A stretch of DNA of 40,374 bases from Psychrobacter piscatorii (GCF_001444505.1 NZ_LNDJ01000059.1:1-40374), one strand, 5' to 3'. Counted from the stretch's first letter, positions 18,736 through 28,237 are shown. Translations and numbers: made by a program. Notes: generated by a model from the letters alone, not told the origin.

Positions 18736-20535
18736 CTATTCTAAGCCTTCCATCTTACGCAATTCTTTACGTAGGATTTTGCCAACGTTCGACTTTGGTA
18801 ATTCGTCAACGAACTGTATGTGACGCGGACGCTTGTAGCCAGTCAGTTGTTTTTTGCCGTACTCAAGCAGCTCTTTTTCGGTGACATCGCCTTTTTTGAC
18901 CACAAATAGTTTTGGCTCTTCACCGCGCTCATCATTAGGAACGCCAATGGCACCGCACTCTACCACAGCTGGATGCTCACTCATGGCTTCTTCGATTTCA
19001 TTTGGATACACGTTAAAACCAGATACCAAGATCATGTCTTTTTTGCGATCAACAATTTTGATAAAGCCTTTTTCGTCCATAATGCCAATGTCACCGGTTT
19101 TTAGGTAACCACTAGCGGTAAAGGACTCGGTTGTTTCTTTTGGACGGTTTTGATAACCAATCATTACCTGTGGACCTTTGACGCATATCTCACCGCGATC
19201 ACTCAGCGCGACGACGTTTTCTTCTTCATCGATGAGCACGACATCGGTGCTAGGTGCAGGAATACCAATCTTGCCAGTAAACTCTGCGATGGTCATTGGG
19301 TTAAAAGCAACGACCGGTGACGTCTCAGATAATCCATAGCCTTCAACGATAGGTAGACCTGTGATTTTATGCCACTCTTTGGCAACGCTCGGCAATACGG
19401 ACATACCACCGCCGATAGAGGCTTTTAGATTAGAGAAATCTAGGTCTGCAAAGCTGTCTTTGTGTACCAAGCCATTAAACAGCGTATTCACAGCTGGGAT
19501 AAAAGAAGGTTTGTATTTACCCATCTCTTTGATAAGCCCATCGAGATCGCGCGGGTTAGGAATAAGCAAGCCTGTATAACCCTGGTACATGCTACATATA
19601 CCGCATACCATAAATGAGAACACATGATACAACGGCAGTGCTGTCAAGATGACATCTCTGCTGTCTATATCATCTTCGAATGCACTATTCATCAGTGCAC
19701 TAACCTGTAGCATATTGGCGACTAAGTTGCCATGAGATAGCATTGCCCCTTTCGCCACGCCTGTCGTCCCGCCTGTATATTGTAGTAATGCCACATCACT
19801 CAAGTTCAACTCAGGACGCTCATAATTACTGGCAGAGACTGCGCCCAATGCCTCCTTAAAGCTCACGCTATTTGGGATTCGATAAGGAGGAATCATTTTT
19901 TTGATATGACGAGCGACGAGGTTGACCACGACCCCTTTGACCGTACCCAGCATATCCCCAATCTTACAGACGACAACATGCTCAATCTGCCCTTTATCTT
20001 CGGCATCTTGATAGGTTTTCGCAAAATTCTCAACGATGAATAAGGCTTTGGCACCACTGTCATGGAGCTGATGGGACAATTCGCGACTGGTATATAAAGG
20101 GTTTACATTGACGAGTATCATGCCGGCGCGAATGACACCTAACGCGATGATCGGATACTGCAAGAGGTTGGGCATCATAACTCCAACCTTATCGCCTTTA
20201 ACCAACCCTAGCGATTGCAAATAACTGGCAATCTGGCGGCTATATAGGTCCAATTGCTTAAAACTAATCGAGGCGCCCATGCAGATATAGGCCGTTTTTT
20301 GGCCATAACGGTTAAAATTACGCTCAAACACATCAAGTAAAGAGGTACTGTCCTCTGGCATCTCAATCGTAGCATCAATGCTATAACGCTCATAAGCGCT
20401 CAACCATGGACTGTCACTGGCGATAGTCGGCATAGTAGGGAATGCATTGTCTTGATAAATATACTCAGATGCATTGCCTTTATCACTGGTGCCAGCGTTA
20501 TTATCTGTTGTCTCTTTATTGATATTGTCCGTCAT
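18736..20535 (-). CDS. Long-chain fatty-acid--CoA ligase (FadD-type), copy 2
   Basis: 599-aa adenylate-forming enzyme that activates fatty acids to acyl-CoA. The AMP-binding P-loop YTGGTTGVAKG is at residues 253-263. Other motifs are GYGLSETSPV (substrate and adenylate), LKTGDIG (A8-type hinge) and the C-terminal KSNVGKILRKE with the catalytic Lys. It is closely similar along its length to the next gene upstream, sharing blocks such as LVKGDKVGVMMPN / LQKGDKVAVMMPN. It has about 40 extra polar residues at the N-terminus. The ATG has AAGGA 5 bp upstream. It lies 450 bp from copy 1 on the same strand. Both are FadD-like paralogs; which one carries the main activity is not shown. Confidence 0.93.
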   Translation of the reverse strand: MTDNINKETTDNNAGTSDKGNASEYIYQDNAFPTMPTIASDSPWLSAYERYSIDATIEMPEDSTSLLDVFERNFNRYGQKTAYICMGASISFKQLDLYSRQIASYLQSLGLVKGDKVGVMMPNLLQYPIIALGVIRAGMILVNVNPLYTSRELSHQLHDSGAKALFIVENFAKTYQDAEDKGQIEHVVVCKIGDMLGTVKGVVVNLVARHIKKMIPPYRIPNSVSFKEALGAVSASNYERPELNLSDVALLQYTGGTTGVAKGAMLSHGNLVANMLQVSALMNSAFEDDIDSRDVILTALPLYHVFSFMVCGICSMYQGYTGLLIPNPRDLDGLIKEMGKYKPSFIPAVNTLFNGLVHKDSFADLDFSNLKASIGGGMSVLPSVAKEWHKITGLPIVEGYGLSETSPVVAFNPMTIAEFTGKIGIPAPSTDVVLIDEEENVVALSDRGEICVKGPQVMIGYQNRPKETTESFTASGYLKTGDIGIMDEKGFIKIVDRKKDMILVSGFNVYPNEIEEAMSEHPAVVECGAIGVPNDERGEEPKLFVVKKGDVTEKELLEYGKKQLTGYKRPRHIQFVDELPKSNVGKILRKELRKMEGLE

Positions 20536-20985
20536 AATTTTCCTTAAATATTACTGTTAAAAACATAGAATACTTTATATAAAAACTCTGTTTTTTTTGA
20601 TGGTGTAATGTTTGATGCAGCATGGTGAAATCGTATTAAATGAGCTCACAGGTCAGCGTAGCTATATCATTTTTATAATAATCGCTTTGCAAGTCATATT
20701 GAGTAAAATCATCACTCTATTATAAATAAATGCAAAAACCTCTTGGCTGGCACTATAGCAGTTTTACTAAAAATTCTCTATCTATACTCCTTATGCCCCA
20801 CTATTCACAACAGGCACAACAGGCACAAAGACAAAAAATGACAAGGCAGCACGAGACAACCTTATCATTTTGGTTATAACAATAACTAAATCTGGTTACT
20901 CAGCATATTACAAGTACCAATCAATCATAGAGGTACTTATAAATAGCCAGTGATAAAACCCTATCTAAAGATAAGCCTTCGTAGA
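20536..20985. other. Spacer between two FadD-like genes, no gene seen
   Basis: 450 bp, AT-rich. A 9-nt direct tandem repeat (CACAACAGG at 20806-20823, two units plus a partial) is the only structure seen. The spacer could hold a separate promoter for copy 2. No clear terminator for copy 1 was found. Confidence 0.5.
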
Positions 20986-22713
20986 TTAACCGTGGTTTTT
21001 CTCTTCGAGTGCTCGTAAGTCTTTACGTAAGATTTTACCGACGTTCGATTTTGGCAGCTCGTCAATAAACTCAACATGGCGAGGACGTTTGTAGCCAGTT
21101 AAGTTTTCTTTACCGTAAGCGATGACTTCATCAGCAGTGAGACTGGCGTCACTACGTACCACGTAAATCTTCGGTACTTCACCGCTCTTCTCATCATCGA
21201 TACCGATCACACCACATTCCAAAATCTTTGGATGTGTCGACATGGCGTCTTCTACTTCGTTTGGATAAACGTTAAAGCCAGATACCAAGATCATGTCTTT
21301 TTTGCGATCGACAATCTTAAAGTAACCGTCTTCATCCATCACGCCAATATCGCCAGTACGAAAGTAACCATCCGAAGTCATGACTTCAGCGGTCGCATCT
21401 TCACGCTTCCAGTAGCCTTTCATCACCTGCGGGCCACGGATACTAATCTCACCACGCTCACCCAAGGCCACTTCATTGCCTTCTTCATCCAAGATAGCCA
21501 TATCAGTGGCAGGCATTGGCAAGCCGATGTTTCCTGAGAACTCACCCGTACCATGTGGGTTCGCTGAGGCAACTGGCGAGGTCTCTGACAGACCATAACC
21601 CTGAACGATGATATTGCCCGTTACCTGCTCCCATTTGGTCGCCGTGTCTTTGAGTACTGCCATACCGCCGCCCATAGACATCTCAAGCTTGCTATGATCT
21701 AGCGATTGGAATTCTTCGTTATTGGCAAGCGCAGTAAACAAAGTATTTACTGCTGGGAAAAACGCTGGTGGATAGTCTTTATATGCTTTGATAAGGCTTG
21801 GTAGATCACGTGGGTTTGGTACTAGCAGACCGATACAACCACGATATAGACCAAACATACCGCAGACCGTAAACGAGAAAATATGATATAGCGGCAGAGC
21901 CGTCATAATCACTGGCTGCTCATTACTCTTCTCAAACTTGTCAAAAGTATCGCCTAAATAAGTATCGCTTTGGATCAAGTTAGCCACCAAGTTACCATGC
22001 GTTAGCATAGCGCCTTTGGCCACCCCTGTCGTACCGCCCGTGTACTGAAGTACAGCGACATCATCGAGGCTGATATTGTTAGGACGTTTATAGCTTTTAG
22101 CAGAAAAAAGGTTCATTGCTTTTTTGAACTTGACGCTGCCTTTGATATGATAATCAGGCACCATTTTTTTGACGTGACGTACCACGGCATTGACAATAAA
22201 GCCCTTGAGCGGACTCATCATGTCACCCATTGAGGCAACTACGACATGATCGACTAAGCCTTGACCGATATCTTCATAAGTTTTGGCAAAGTTCTCAAGC
22301 AAAATCAAAACTTTGGTATCTGAATCTGTTAACTGATGTGACAGCTCTTTGGTGGTATAAAGTGGGTTGACGTTGACCAATGTCATACCAGCACGTAGCA
22401 CCCCTAGCACCGCAACTGGTAGCTGCAAAATATTAGGCATCATTACTGCCACTTTATCGCCTTTTTGTAGCCCTAATGACTGAAGGTAAGCAGCAACTTG
22501 TTTACTATAGAGGTCCAACTCTTCGTAAGACAGCTTAACATCCATACAGACAAACGCCGTTTTGCCTGCATGATTGATAAAGTTTTGCTCAATGATATCA
22601 ATCAATGAGGTGTTGGCTGGCGGCATATCAATATCATACTGAATGCCAAGTTTTTCGTATGTTTTGAGCCATACTTTGTCGTTGCGACGAATCAGGTTAC
22701 CTTGATCTTCCAT
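20986..22713 (-). CDS. fadD: Long-chain fatty-acid--CoA ligase (FadD-type), copy 1
   Basis: 575-aa long-chain acyl-CoA synthetase that activates fatty acids for beta-oxidation or lipid synthesis. The P-loop YTGGTTGVAKGAMLTHG is at residues 224-240. GYGLSETSPVAS, the FRTGDIG hinge and the C-terminal KSNVGKILRKDL are all present. Length is close to E. coli FadD (561). It is highly similar to the downstream copy 2, so the pair comes from a tandem duplication. The ATG has AGGAG 11 bp upstream. The fadD symbol is given by family, not by test; either copy could be the true equivalent. Confidence 0.93.
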   Translation of the reverse strand: MEDQGNLIRRNDKVWLKTYEKLGIQYDIDMPPANTSLIDIIEQNFINHAGKTAFVCMDVKLSYEELDLYSKQVAAYLQSLGLQKGDKVAVMMPNILQLPVAVLGVLRAGMTLVNVNPLYTTKELSHQLTDSDTKVLILLENFAKTYEDIGQGLVDHVVVASMGDMMSPLKGFIVNAVVRHVKKMVPDYHIKGSVKFKKAMNLFSAKSYKRPNNISLDDVAVLQYTGGTTGVAKGAMLTHGNLVANLIQSDTYLGDTFDKFEKSNEQPVIMTALPLYHIFSFTVCGMFGLYRGCIGLLVPNPRDLPSLIKAYKDYPPAFFPAVNTLFTALANNEEFQSLDHSKLEMSMGGGMAVLKDTATKWEQVTGNIIVQGYGLSETSPVASANPHGTGEFSGNIGLPMPATDMAILDEEGNEVALGERGEISIRGPQVMKGYWKREDATAEVMTSDGYFRTGDIGVMDEDGYFKIVDRKKDMILVSGFNVYPNEVEDAMSTHPKILECGVIGIDDEKSGEVPKIYVVRSDASLTADEVIAYGKENLTGYKRPRHVEFIDELPKSNVGKILRKDLRALEEKNHG

Positions 22714-23494
22714 AATCTTTTCTCTCCTAGTAATAATACATTACCGTCAGCTCATGCAAATCACAGTGTGATAAACAGACGAAAAACCAGAGCGCAGTCT
22801 CACCATCATGATGACAAGCGAGGCTGCGATATAGTCGTAAGGTGATGAGCAAACAATGTAGTGGTAAATAGCCCTTTGTTCATTAACATACACACTTTAT
22901 ATAGACTACTCAATACAAAAGATTGTTATACGAGTTCTCAAACTGGCTTGACGGCTGATATTTTCATTAATATCAATTATTTATACCAACAAAAACTGGT
23001 CATGTCACTGAATTTTACCCACAGTACCTCTTTTATTTTAGACACAATATTTACATAATAAAACTGCCTTCGCGCATGCTCTCAAGGGCATCAGCTGGCC
23101 CAGTGAGCGGCGTAAAGTTACAGCAAGCTCCCTCTTTGTCACTGCCTGGTCGAGATATGCTAATTCTTGTCACTAATTCGGCACCGTCACTCTGGGATAT
23201 TTATTAAAAATAAAAAATAAATGTTAGGTTTACTATACTTAACTTTATCTATAAAAGCCACGTACGGGGACATGGTAAGTAAAGTCTATAAAAGCCAGTA
23301 TAAGCACGTCATGAGCTGTCGTATATTCTGATACATGTCTTTTTAATTGGATCAATATCCTTTACGATAGCACTATCTTATTTTTACGTGAATATCGCGC
23401 CGAACCTAAATGAGCATACGGTGCAGTTCACACCTATACTATGCCTAACTATATAAACCATACTAATTAAAAACTCATAAGCGAAGTCTATTTT
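22714..23494. other. Divergent promoter region between fadD and parC, no gene seen
   Basis: 781 bp. A GC-richer stretch (about 23065-23180) stands out from AT-rich flanks. On its minus strand a short stem (23065-23070 with 23084-23090, one bulge) is followed by TTTT, which could end a short transcript. A 13-nt direct repeat, TCTATAAAAGCCA, occurs at 23248-23260 and 23285-23297. A 65-codon open frame at 22861-23058 has no ribosome binding site and looks spurious. Confidence 0.5.
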
Positions 23495-25801
23495 ATGTCT
23501 GATGTTATTGATCCTACTGTTGCCCCAATCATTCCTAATGAGCCGATGGATACTCGCTCAGTGGCAGAGTTCACTGAGCAGGCCTACCTCAATTATGCCA
23601 TGTACGTCATCATGGATCGGGCGCTACCAAATATCGCTGACGGCCTAAAACCTGTTCAGCGCCGTATTGTCTACGCCATGAGCGAGCTTGGGCTAAAATC
23701 CTCTGCTAAGGCAAAAAAATCTGCACGTACGGTCGGTGATGTGCTCGGTAAATACCACCCACATGGTGACAGCGCGTGTTATGAAGCCATGGTGCTGATG
23801 GCACAGCCGTTCAGCTATCGCTATCCGCTTATCACGGGTCAAGGTAACTGGGGTAGCCCTGATGATCCTAAGTCCTTTGCGGCCATGCGTTATACCGAAG
23901 CCAAAATGTCTGCTTATGCCAACACCCTACTTGCAGAGTTGGGACAAGGCACGGTCGACTGGCAAGATAACTTTGACGGCACGATGGAAGAGCCAACCAC
24001 TCTACCCGCCCGCCTGCCCAATATTTTATTAAACGGCACCACAGGAATCGCGGTTGGCATGGCAACTGACATTCCGCCGCATAACCTTAACGAAGTGGTA
24101 CGCGCAGCGATTCGTTTATTAAAAAATCCTGAGCTGTCTGTTAAGCAGCTTACCCAGTCAATACCAGCACCAGATTTGCCAACGCCAGCTGAAATCATCA
24201 CTAGCAAAAAAGACTTGCAGGCGATGTATGAAACAGGGCGTGGAAGTTACAAAATGCGCGCGACTTTTCATATCGACCCCAAAGAGAAGAATTTAGTCAT
24301 TATTGACGCGCTGCCTTACCAAGTCTCAGGCAACAAAATCCAAGAGCAAATCGCCAAGCTCATGACGGATAAAAAACTGCCTTGGATTACCGATATTCAT
24401 GATGAATCAGATCATGAGAACGCTTGTCGTATCGTATTAGAATTGCGCTCAACGCGCGTCGATGTCGATCGCGTTATGAGCCATCTGTTTGCTAGCACCG
24501 ATCTTGAGAGCAACTACCGCGTCAATATGAACATGATTGGCCTCAATGGTAAGCCGCAGGTCAAAAATCTAAAAGAAATCTTAGAAGAATGGCTCATTTG
24601 TCGCCGCTCAGTGGTCAAGCGCCGTCTGCAATATCGTCTTGATAAAATCGATAAGCGCTTGCACATTCTTGCAGGTTTGCTAATTGCGTATCTCAATATC
24701 GATGAAGTGATACGCATCATTCGTGAAGAAGACGATCCAAAAGCGACCTTGATGCAGGACTATGACCTGACTGACATTCAGGCCAATGCCATCTTAGATA
24801 TTCGTCTGCGTCAGTTGGCAAAGTTAGAGGAAATTGAGTTACGCCGCGAGCAAGACGAGTTGGCTGCCGAACGCGCCATTATTCAAGAGTACTTGGACAA
24901 TCCAGATAGTCTGACCAATCTGATGATTGAAGAGCTCACCGCCGATATGAAAGAACACGGCAATGAGCGTGTGTCGCCATTAGCAGAACGCGAAGAAGCA
25001 CAAGCATTAAAAGAGTCAGACCTCGTACCGAGCGAGCCGGTCACCGCTATCCTATCGAAAGCGGGCTGGATTCGCGCGGCCAAAGGCCATGATGTCGATG
25101 CCGCTGGTATGAGTTATCGCTCAGGGGACAGTTATCAAGCGCACGTGCGCGGCAAGTCCAATGAGAAAATTTACGTCCTCGATAGTACAGGACGTAGCTA
25201 TAGTATCGATGCGCACAACCTTGCCTCCGCGCGTGGTCAAGGCGATCCGCTGACCAGTGTGTTAAAACCGCCAGCCGGTGCAAGCTTTGAGCAACTATTG
25301 ACTGGTGCTGACGATCAACGCATCATTCTTGCCAGCTCGCAAGGTTATGGCTTTATCAACACCCTTGGTAATTTAGACAGCAATCAAAAGGCAGGCAAGA
25401 ATGTCATTAACCTCGCTGCCGATAGTCGCCTGCTGTCTGTCGCTCGTATCGACGCGCCAGTAAAAATGGCGAATAACACTGACGACGAGACCACCAAGTT
25501 AGAGATAACGCCTGACCATGTCGCAGTGGTAACCAATGCCGGATATCTACTGATATTTGCCCTTGACGACTTGCCTGAGCAGGCTCGCGGTAAAGGAAAC
25601 AAACTGATCAAGCTGAAAGATGATGAAGAAGTGCTGGCTATTACGCCACTCAGTTTACAAAACAGCCTCGTCATTACTGCTGGCAAACGCCATGTAACGC
25701 TAAAGCCAAATGACTTGGCTAACTATACGGGCAGTCGTGGTAATCGCGGTGGGCAGTTACCACGAGGCTTTCAGAATGTGACGAGTGTTGAGGTTGGGTA
25801 G
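23495..25801 (+). CDS. parC: DNA topoisomerase IV subunit A
   Basis: Breakage-reunion subunit that with ParE decatenates daughter chromosomes. The catalytic Tyr is Y133 in [11 protein letters not shown]. The quinolone-resistance region reads [13 protein letters not shown], with Ser93 and Glu97 corresponding to E. coli Ser80 and Glu84, both wild type, so no classical resistance substitution is visible. The C-terminal part (about residues 525-768) is a shortened beta-propeller with repeats such as [13 protein letters not shown] and [13 protein letters not shown]. At 768 aa the length is typical. The start ATG has only a weak GCGAAG. It is divergent from fadD, and no terminator was identified after it. 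Confidence 0.98.
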   Translation: MSDVIDPTVAPIIPNEPMDTRSVAEFTEQAYLNYAMYVIMDRALPNIADGLKPVQRRIVYAMSELGLKSSAKAKKSARTVGDVLGKYHPHGDSACYEAMVLMAQPFSYRYPLITGQGNWGSPDDPKSFAAMRYTEAKMSAYANTLLAELGQGTVDWQDNFDGTMEEPTTLPARLPNILLNGTTGIAVGMATDIPPHNLNEVVRAAIRLLKNPELSVKQLTQSIPAPDLPTPAEIITSKKDLQAMYETGRGSYKMRATFHIDPKEKNLVIIDALPYQVSGNKIQEQIAKLMTDKKLPWITDIHDESDHENACRIVLELRSTRVDVDRVMSHLFASTDLESNYRVNMNMIGLNGKPQVKNLKEILEEWLICRRSVVKRRLQYRLDKIDKRLHILAGLLIAYLNIDEVIRIIREEDDPKATLMQDYDLTDIQANAILDIRLRQLAKLEEIELRREQDELAAERAIIQEYLDNPDSLTNLMIEELTADMKEHGNERVSPLAEREEAQALKESDLVPSEPVTAILSKAGWIRAAKGHDVDAAGMSYRSGDSYQAHVRGKSNEKIYVLDSTGRSYSIDAHNLASARGQGDPLTSVLKPPAGASFEQLLTGADDQRIILASSQGYGFINTLGNLDSNQKAGKNVINLAADSRLLSVARIDAPVKMANNTDDETTKLEITPDHVAVVTNAGYLLIFALDDLPEQARGKGNKLIKLKDDEEVLAITPLSLQNSLVITAGKRHVTLKPNDLANYTGSRGNRGGQLPRGFQNVTSVEVG

Positions 25802-25874
25802 ACTTGAATCATTAATATTTTTTTCAGAGATCTAACTCATGACTCTAGTCCAAAGTTACCAATAGGTTGATAGC

Positions 25875-26387
25875 ATGGAAATAATACCAATTTTGTCTAT
25901 GGTCGTTTCAGTAATAAGTGTATTTATCGCTGGACTCATTTATATAAATTCAAAAAAGTCTGTTGAGAATACAAATGCAGCACTGAACAATGCCAAAGAA
26001 GCTCTTAAACAGTCTCAAGATAAATATCTATATGAATTGCGACTTAACGCTCTAAAGTCTACTAAGAATGTAGAAGCAACTTGGCAAAATGCGCTCAATA
26101 GTGTTTACCATGAAAAGGAACGTATTAAAGATTTTGATAGTGATTCGGGTTCCACTATCAAAGAAATGTTCAATGACCATGAGTCTGGACTTTTAAAACC
26201 GAGTTTCGAAAATATCAGTAATTTTAGTAAAAATCTAGAAAAGAAATTCGATGAAATAACAGAGGAAGAAGCCAAACTCGTAATAAGAAATATGGAGACA
26301 ATGAATATAAACCTAAAACAGACTCAGGAAGAATCTATAAAGCGGTTTGAATTACTTTATAATAAATTGAAAGAAATTCAACCATAG
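25875..26387 (+). CDS. Membrane-anchored coiled-coil protein of unknown function
   Basis: 170-aa protein. It has a single hydrophobic helix (about residues 5-26), then a Lys/Glu/Asn-rich cytoplasmic part with heptad-like character (about 28-60 and 120-168). No enzymatic motif or known domain was recognised. Codon and base composition are more AT-rich than in parC just upstream, as in the BLUF genes beyond, which suggests accessory DNA. The ATG has AGG upstream at a normal distance. It lies 73 bp after parC and ends before a bidirectional terminator. Phage or defence roles cannot be supported. Confidence 0.65.
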   Translation: MEIIPILSMVVSVISVFIAGLIYINSKKSVENTNAALNNAKEALKQSQDKYLYELRLNALKSTKNVEATWQNALNSVYHEKERIKDFDSDSGSTIKEMFNDHESGLLKPSFENISNFSKNLEKKFDEITEEEAKLVIRNMETMNINLKQTQEESIKRFELLYNKLKEIQP

Positions 26388-26485
26388 TCTGGAATTTCAA
26401 TACAGCGAATCATTGTAAATAACTATGCTTTATATCGTAAATAAATCGTATCCTACAAATGCTTATTTCATGTAATTACAACAAG

Positions 26486-26521
26486 AAAAGCCGCCTAAAC
26501 AAACGTATAGGCGGCTTTTTT
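26486..26521. terminator. Bidirectional intrinsic terminator
   Basis: A perfect 12-bp stem (26486-26497 with 26508-26519) with a 10-nt loop. It is flanked by A- and T-runs, and separates the 25875 gene from the convergent first BLUF gene. Confidence 0.9.
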
Positions 26522-26546
26522 ACGCTAATCAAAATAGACAACTTAC

Positions 26547-27026
26547 TTAAGACTTATTAAATTCGGTATCTTCAAAGATCGTTTTTAGGAAGCTTGTAAT
26601 CTGAGTACTTTTCATGAGGTAAGGATTGAAGTCAGCACCTGCTGAGAAGCTTTTTAAGGTATATTCCTCATCTTCAGCACTTGATGTTAAATATTTGATC
26701 AAAAACCCATTCCATCTCCGTACCTTTATCTCCTCAACTCCAATGATATGAGGCAATAGATGAGGATAGTCCTTAATCAATATTGCTAAGACTTCATTGA
26801 TAATAGGCCTTGAGCCTTCAATATTTTGAATTAAATAATTATCATTAATAATAAGTGCAGAGGTTATATCACTTTTCTCATTGTTTCTGCGCCATCGCTC
26901 AAGAATTCGAGTCAACTCAATTCCGTTATTTTTTTCGCTATTTCTTCCAATATAAGTGAGACTGAGAAGAATATGCTCGCCATTTCTATTATTATTTTTT
27001 GAAGCATGGCTCGTCGTTATATGCAT
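26547..27026 (-). CDS. BLUF-domain blue-light sensor protein, copy 1
   Basis: 159-aa single-domain BLUF (blue light using FAD) protein, presumably cytoplasmic. From the chosen start, Tyr25 (SLTYIGRN), Asn49 (RRNNEKSDIT) and Gln67 (LIQNIEG) occur with the same spacing as AppA Tyr21, Asn45 and Gln63, which contact the flavin. At the AppA Trp104/Met106 positions this protein has Phe108 and Ile110 (RRWNGFLIKYL). No effector domain is fused; a roughly 45-residue tail (SSAEDEEYTLKSFSAG...) follows. The ATG at 27026 is preferred over an upstream TTG at 27032 because AAGG stands 6 bp before it and paralog 2 aligns to it. It is adjacent to two paralogs on the same strand. Confidence 0.85.
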   Translation of the reverse strand: MHITTSHASKNNNRNGEHILLSLTYIGRNSEKNNGIELTRILERWRRNNEKSDITSALIINDNYLIQNIEGSRPIINEVLAILIKDYPHLLPHIIGVEEIKVRRWNGFLIKYLTSSAEDEEYTLKSFSAGADFNPYLMKSTQITSFLKTIFEDTEFNKS

Positions 27027-27192
27027 AAGCAACCTTATTTGAAAAACACTTTTCTAAACTAGAACAAATTTTAAACTCAAAATATTAATCTCCAAATTTT
27101 ACTGATCGATCAAAATTACGACAACAGCTCACTCACATCAATTAAGTGCTTGCTCTATTGCTTAACAAGCTCTTAATTACAGAAAATCGAAG

Positions 27193-27684
27193 TTAAATAA
27201 CATCATGAATTCGTGGTTTTTTCTCATCAAAAATTACTTTCAGAAAATTTTCAATCTGCGCACTTGTCATTAGATATGGATTATAATCAGAACCTGCTGA
27301 GAAGCTCTTCAAAGTATACTCTTCGTCTTCAGCGCTTGAGGTGAGATGTTTGATCAAAAAACCATCCCATTGGCGTGATTCTATTTCCTCTATATTAACG
27401 ATATTGGGAAAAATAGTTGAATGCTCGTCAAATATCTTTGCCAAGGCAGTATTGATAGCAGGCCTTGTCCCTTGAAAACTTTGAACAAAATACCCCTCAC
27501 TAATAACTAAAGCTGAAACGATATCGTTTTCTTCAAAATATCTGCGCCAATACTCAAGTGCGCGAGTCAGCTCGATTCCTGAATTTAGCTCGACATTTTT
27601 GGCGATATATGTCATGTGAATAAGAATATGCTCGCCATTTCTTTTCTTATTTTCTGGAGTATGGCTTGTCGTTATAATATTCAT
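27193..27684 (-). CDS. BLUF-domain protein, copy 2, lacking the flavin-site Asn
   Basis: 163-aa BLUF-type protein clearly paralogous to copy 1, with the matching N-terminus ITTSH...RNGEHIL. Tyr26 and Gln68 are retained, but the position of the flavin-binding Asn is Phe50 (RRYFEENDIVSAL), and the usual EG after the Gln is QG. Light activity is therefore doubtful. The C-terminal tail is nearly identical to that of copy 1 (EDEEYTLKSFSAGSDYNPYLM). The ATG at 27684 is favoured over an in-frame ATG at 27702 because AGGG lies 6 bp before it and the paralog alignment starts there. It lies 166 bp upstream of copy 1. Confidence 0.82.
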   Translation of the reverse strand: MNIITTSHTPENKKRNGEHILIHMTYIAKNVELNSGIELTRALEYWRRYFEENDIVSALVISEGYFVQSFQGTRPAINTALAKIFDEHSTIFPNIVNIEEIESRQWDGFLIKHLTSSAEDEEYTLKSFSAGSDYNPYLMTSAQIENFLKVIFDEKKPRIHDVI

Positions 27685-27916
27685 AAGGAACCCTATTTGC
27701 AAAATACTTATCTAAATTAAGATACACTTTATTATAAAATATAATCAATGAAATTGTTACGTTTTGACCGAATTTTTACCATCTATTATTATTTTTTTAA
27801 ATTATGACATGAACTTTTTGATGAGATAGGACGCCAATATTTACTGTCGCGAATTTTACTACAAATGTTGGTAAAAACTGTGTGATTGTATTATTCTAAT
27901 AGCTCAAAAGCCTAAT

Positions 27917-28237
27917 CTATATTTGACTATAATTACTATTGTTTAATCCCAAAATAACAATAACAAAACTTTCCTTGATCGAAAATCTCGAGTTTTCAAT
28001 GTTTTGAATAAAATAATGATCCTTAATGACAAGCGCTGAAGTGATATTGCTTTTTTCGTTATTTTTTCGTGCTGTCTCAAAGGTACGGGTCAGCTTTATG
28101 CCATTATCTTTCTCACGATTTTTACCGATATATGTGAGGCTAACCAGAATATCTGCACCGTCTTTATCTCCCTCCTCCAAAACTTCAGTACCAGATTCTG
28201 AGATGTCATCAATAACGTTGTGCATAAAGAATTTCAA
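27917..28237 (-). pseudogene. Truncated BLUF-domain protein, copy 3
   Basis: A 106-codon frame similar to BLUF copies 1 and 2 over its middle: LVSLTYIGKN, RKNNEKSNITSALVIKD and YFIQNIEN. It keeps the Tyr, Asn and Gln triad (Tyr32, Asn56 and Gln74 counted from the ATG at 28225). After about residue 85 the frame ends in an unrelated run (VILGLNNSNYSQI), so the second half of the BLUF fold and the conserved tail are missing. The Shine-Dalgarno seen in copies 1 and 2 is degenerate here. It is therefore most likely a decaying copy. A small expressed protein cannot be excluded. Confidence 0.7.

Noticed and set aside
22861..23058. 65-codon open frame upstream of parC
   Set aside because: No ribosome binding site, no recognisable protein character, and it lies in an AT-rich promoter region.
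23758..23800. Possible quinolone-resistance mutation in parC
   Set aside because: Ser93 and Glu97 (E. coli Ser80 and Glu84) are the sensitive-type residues.
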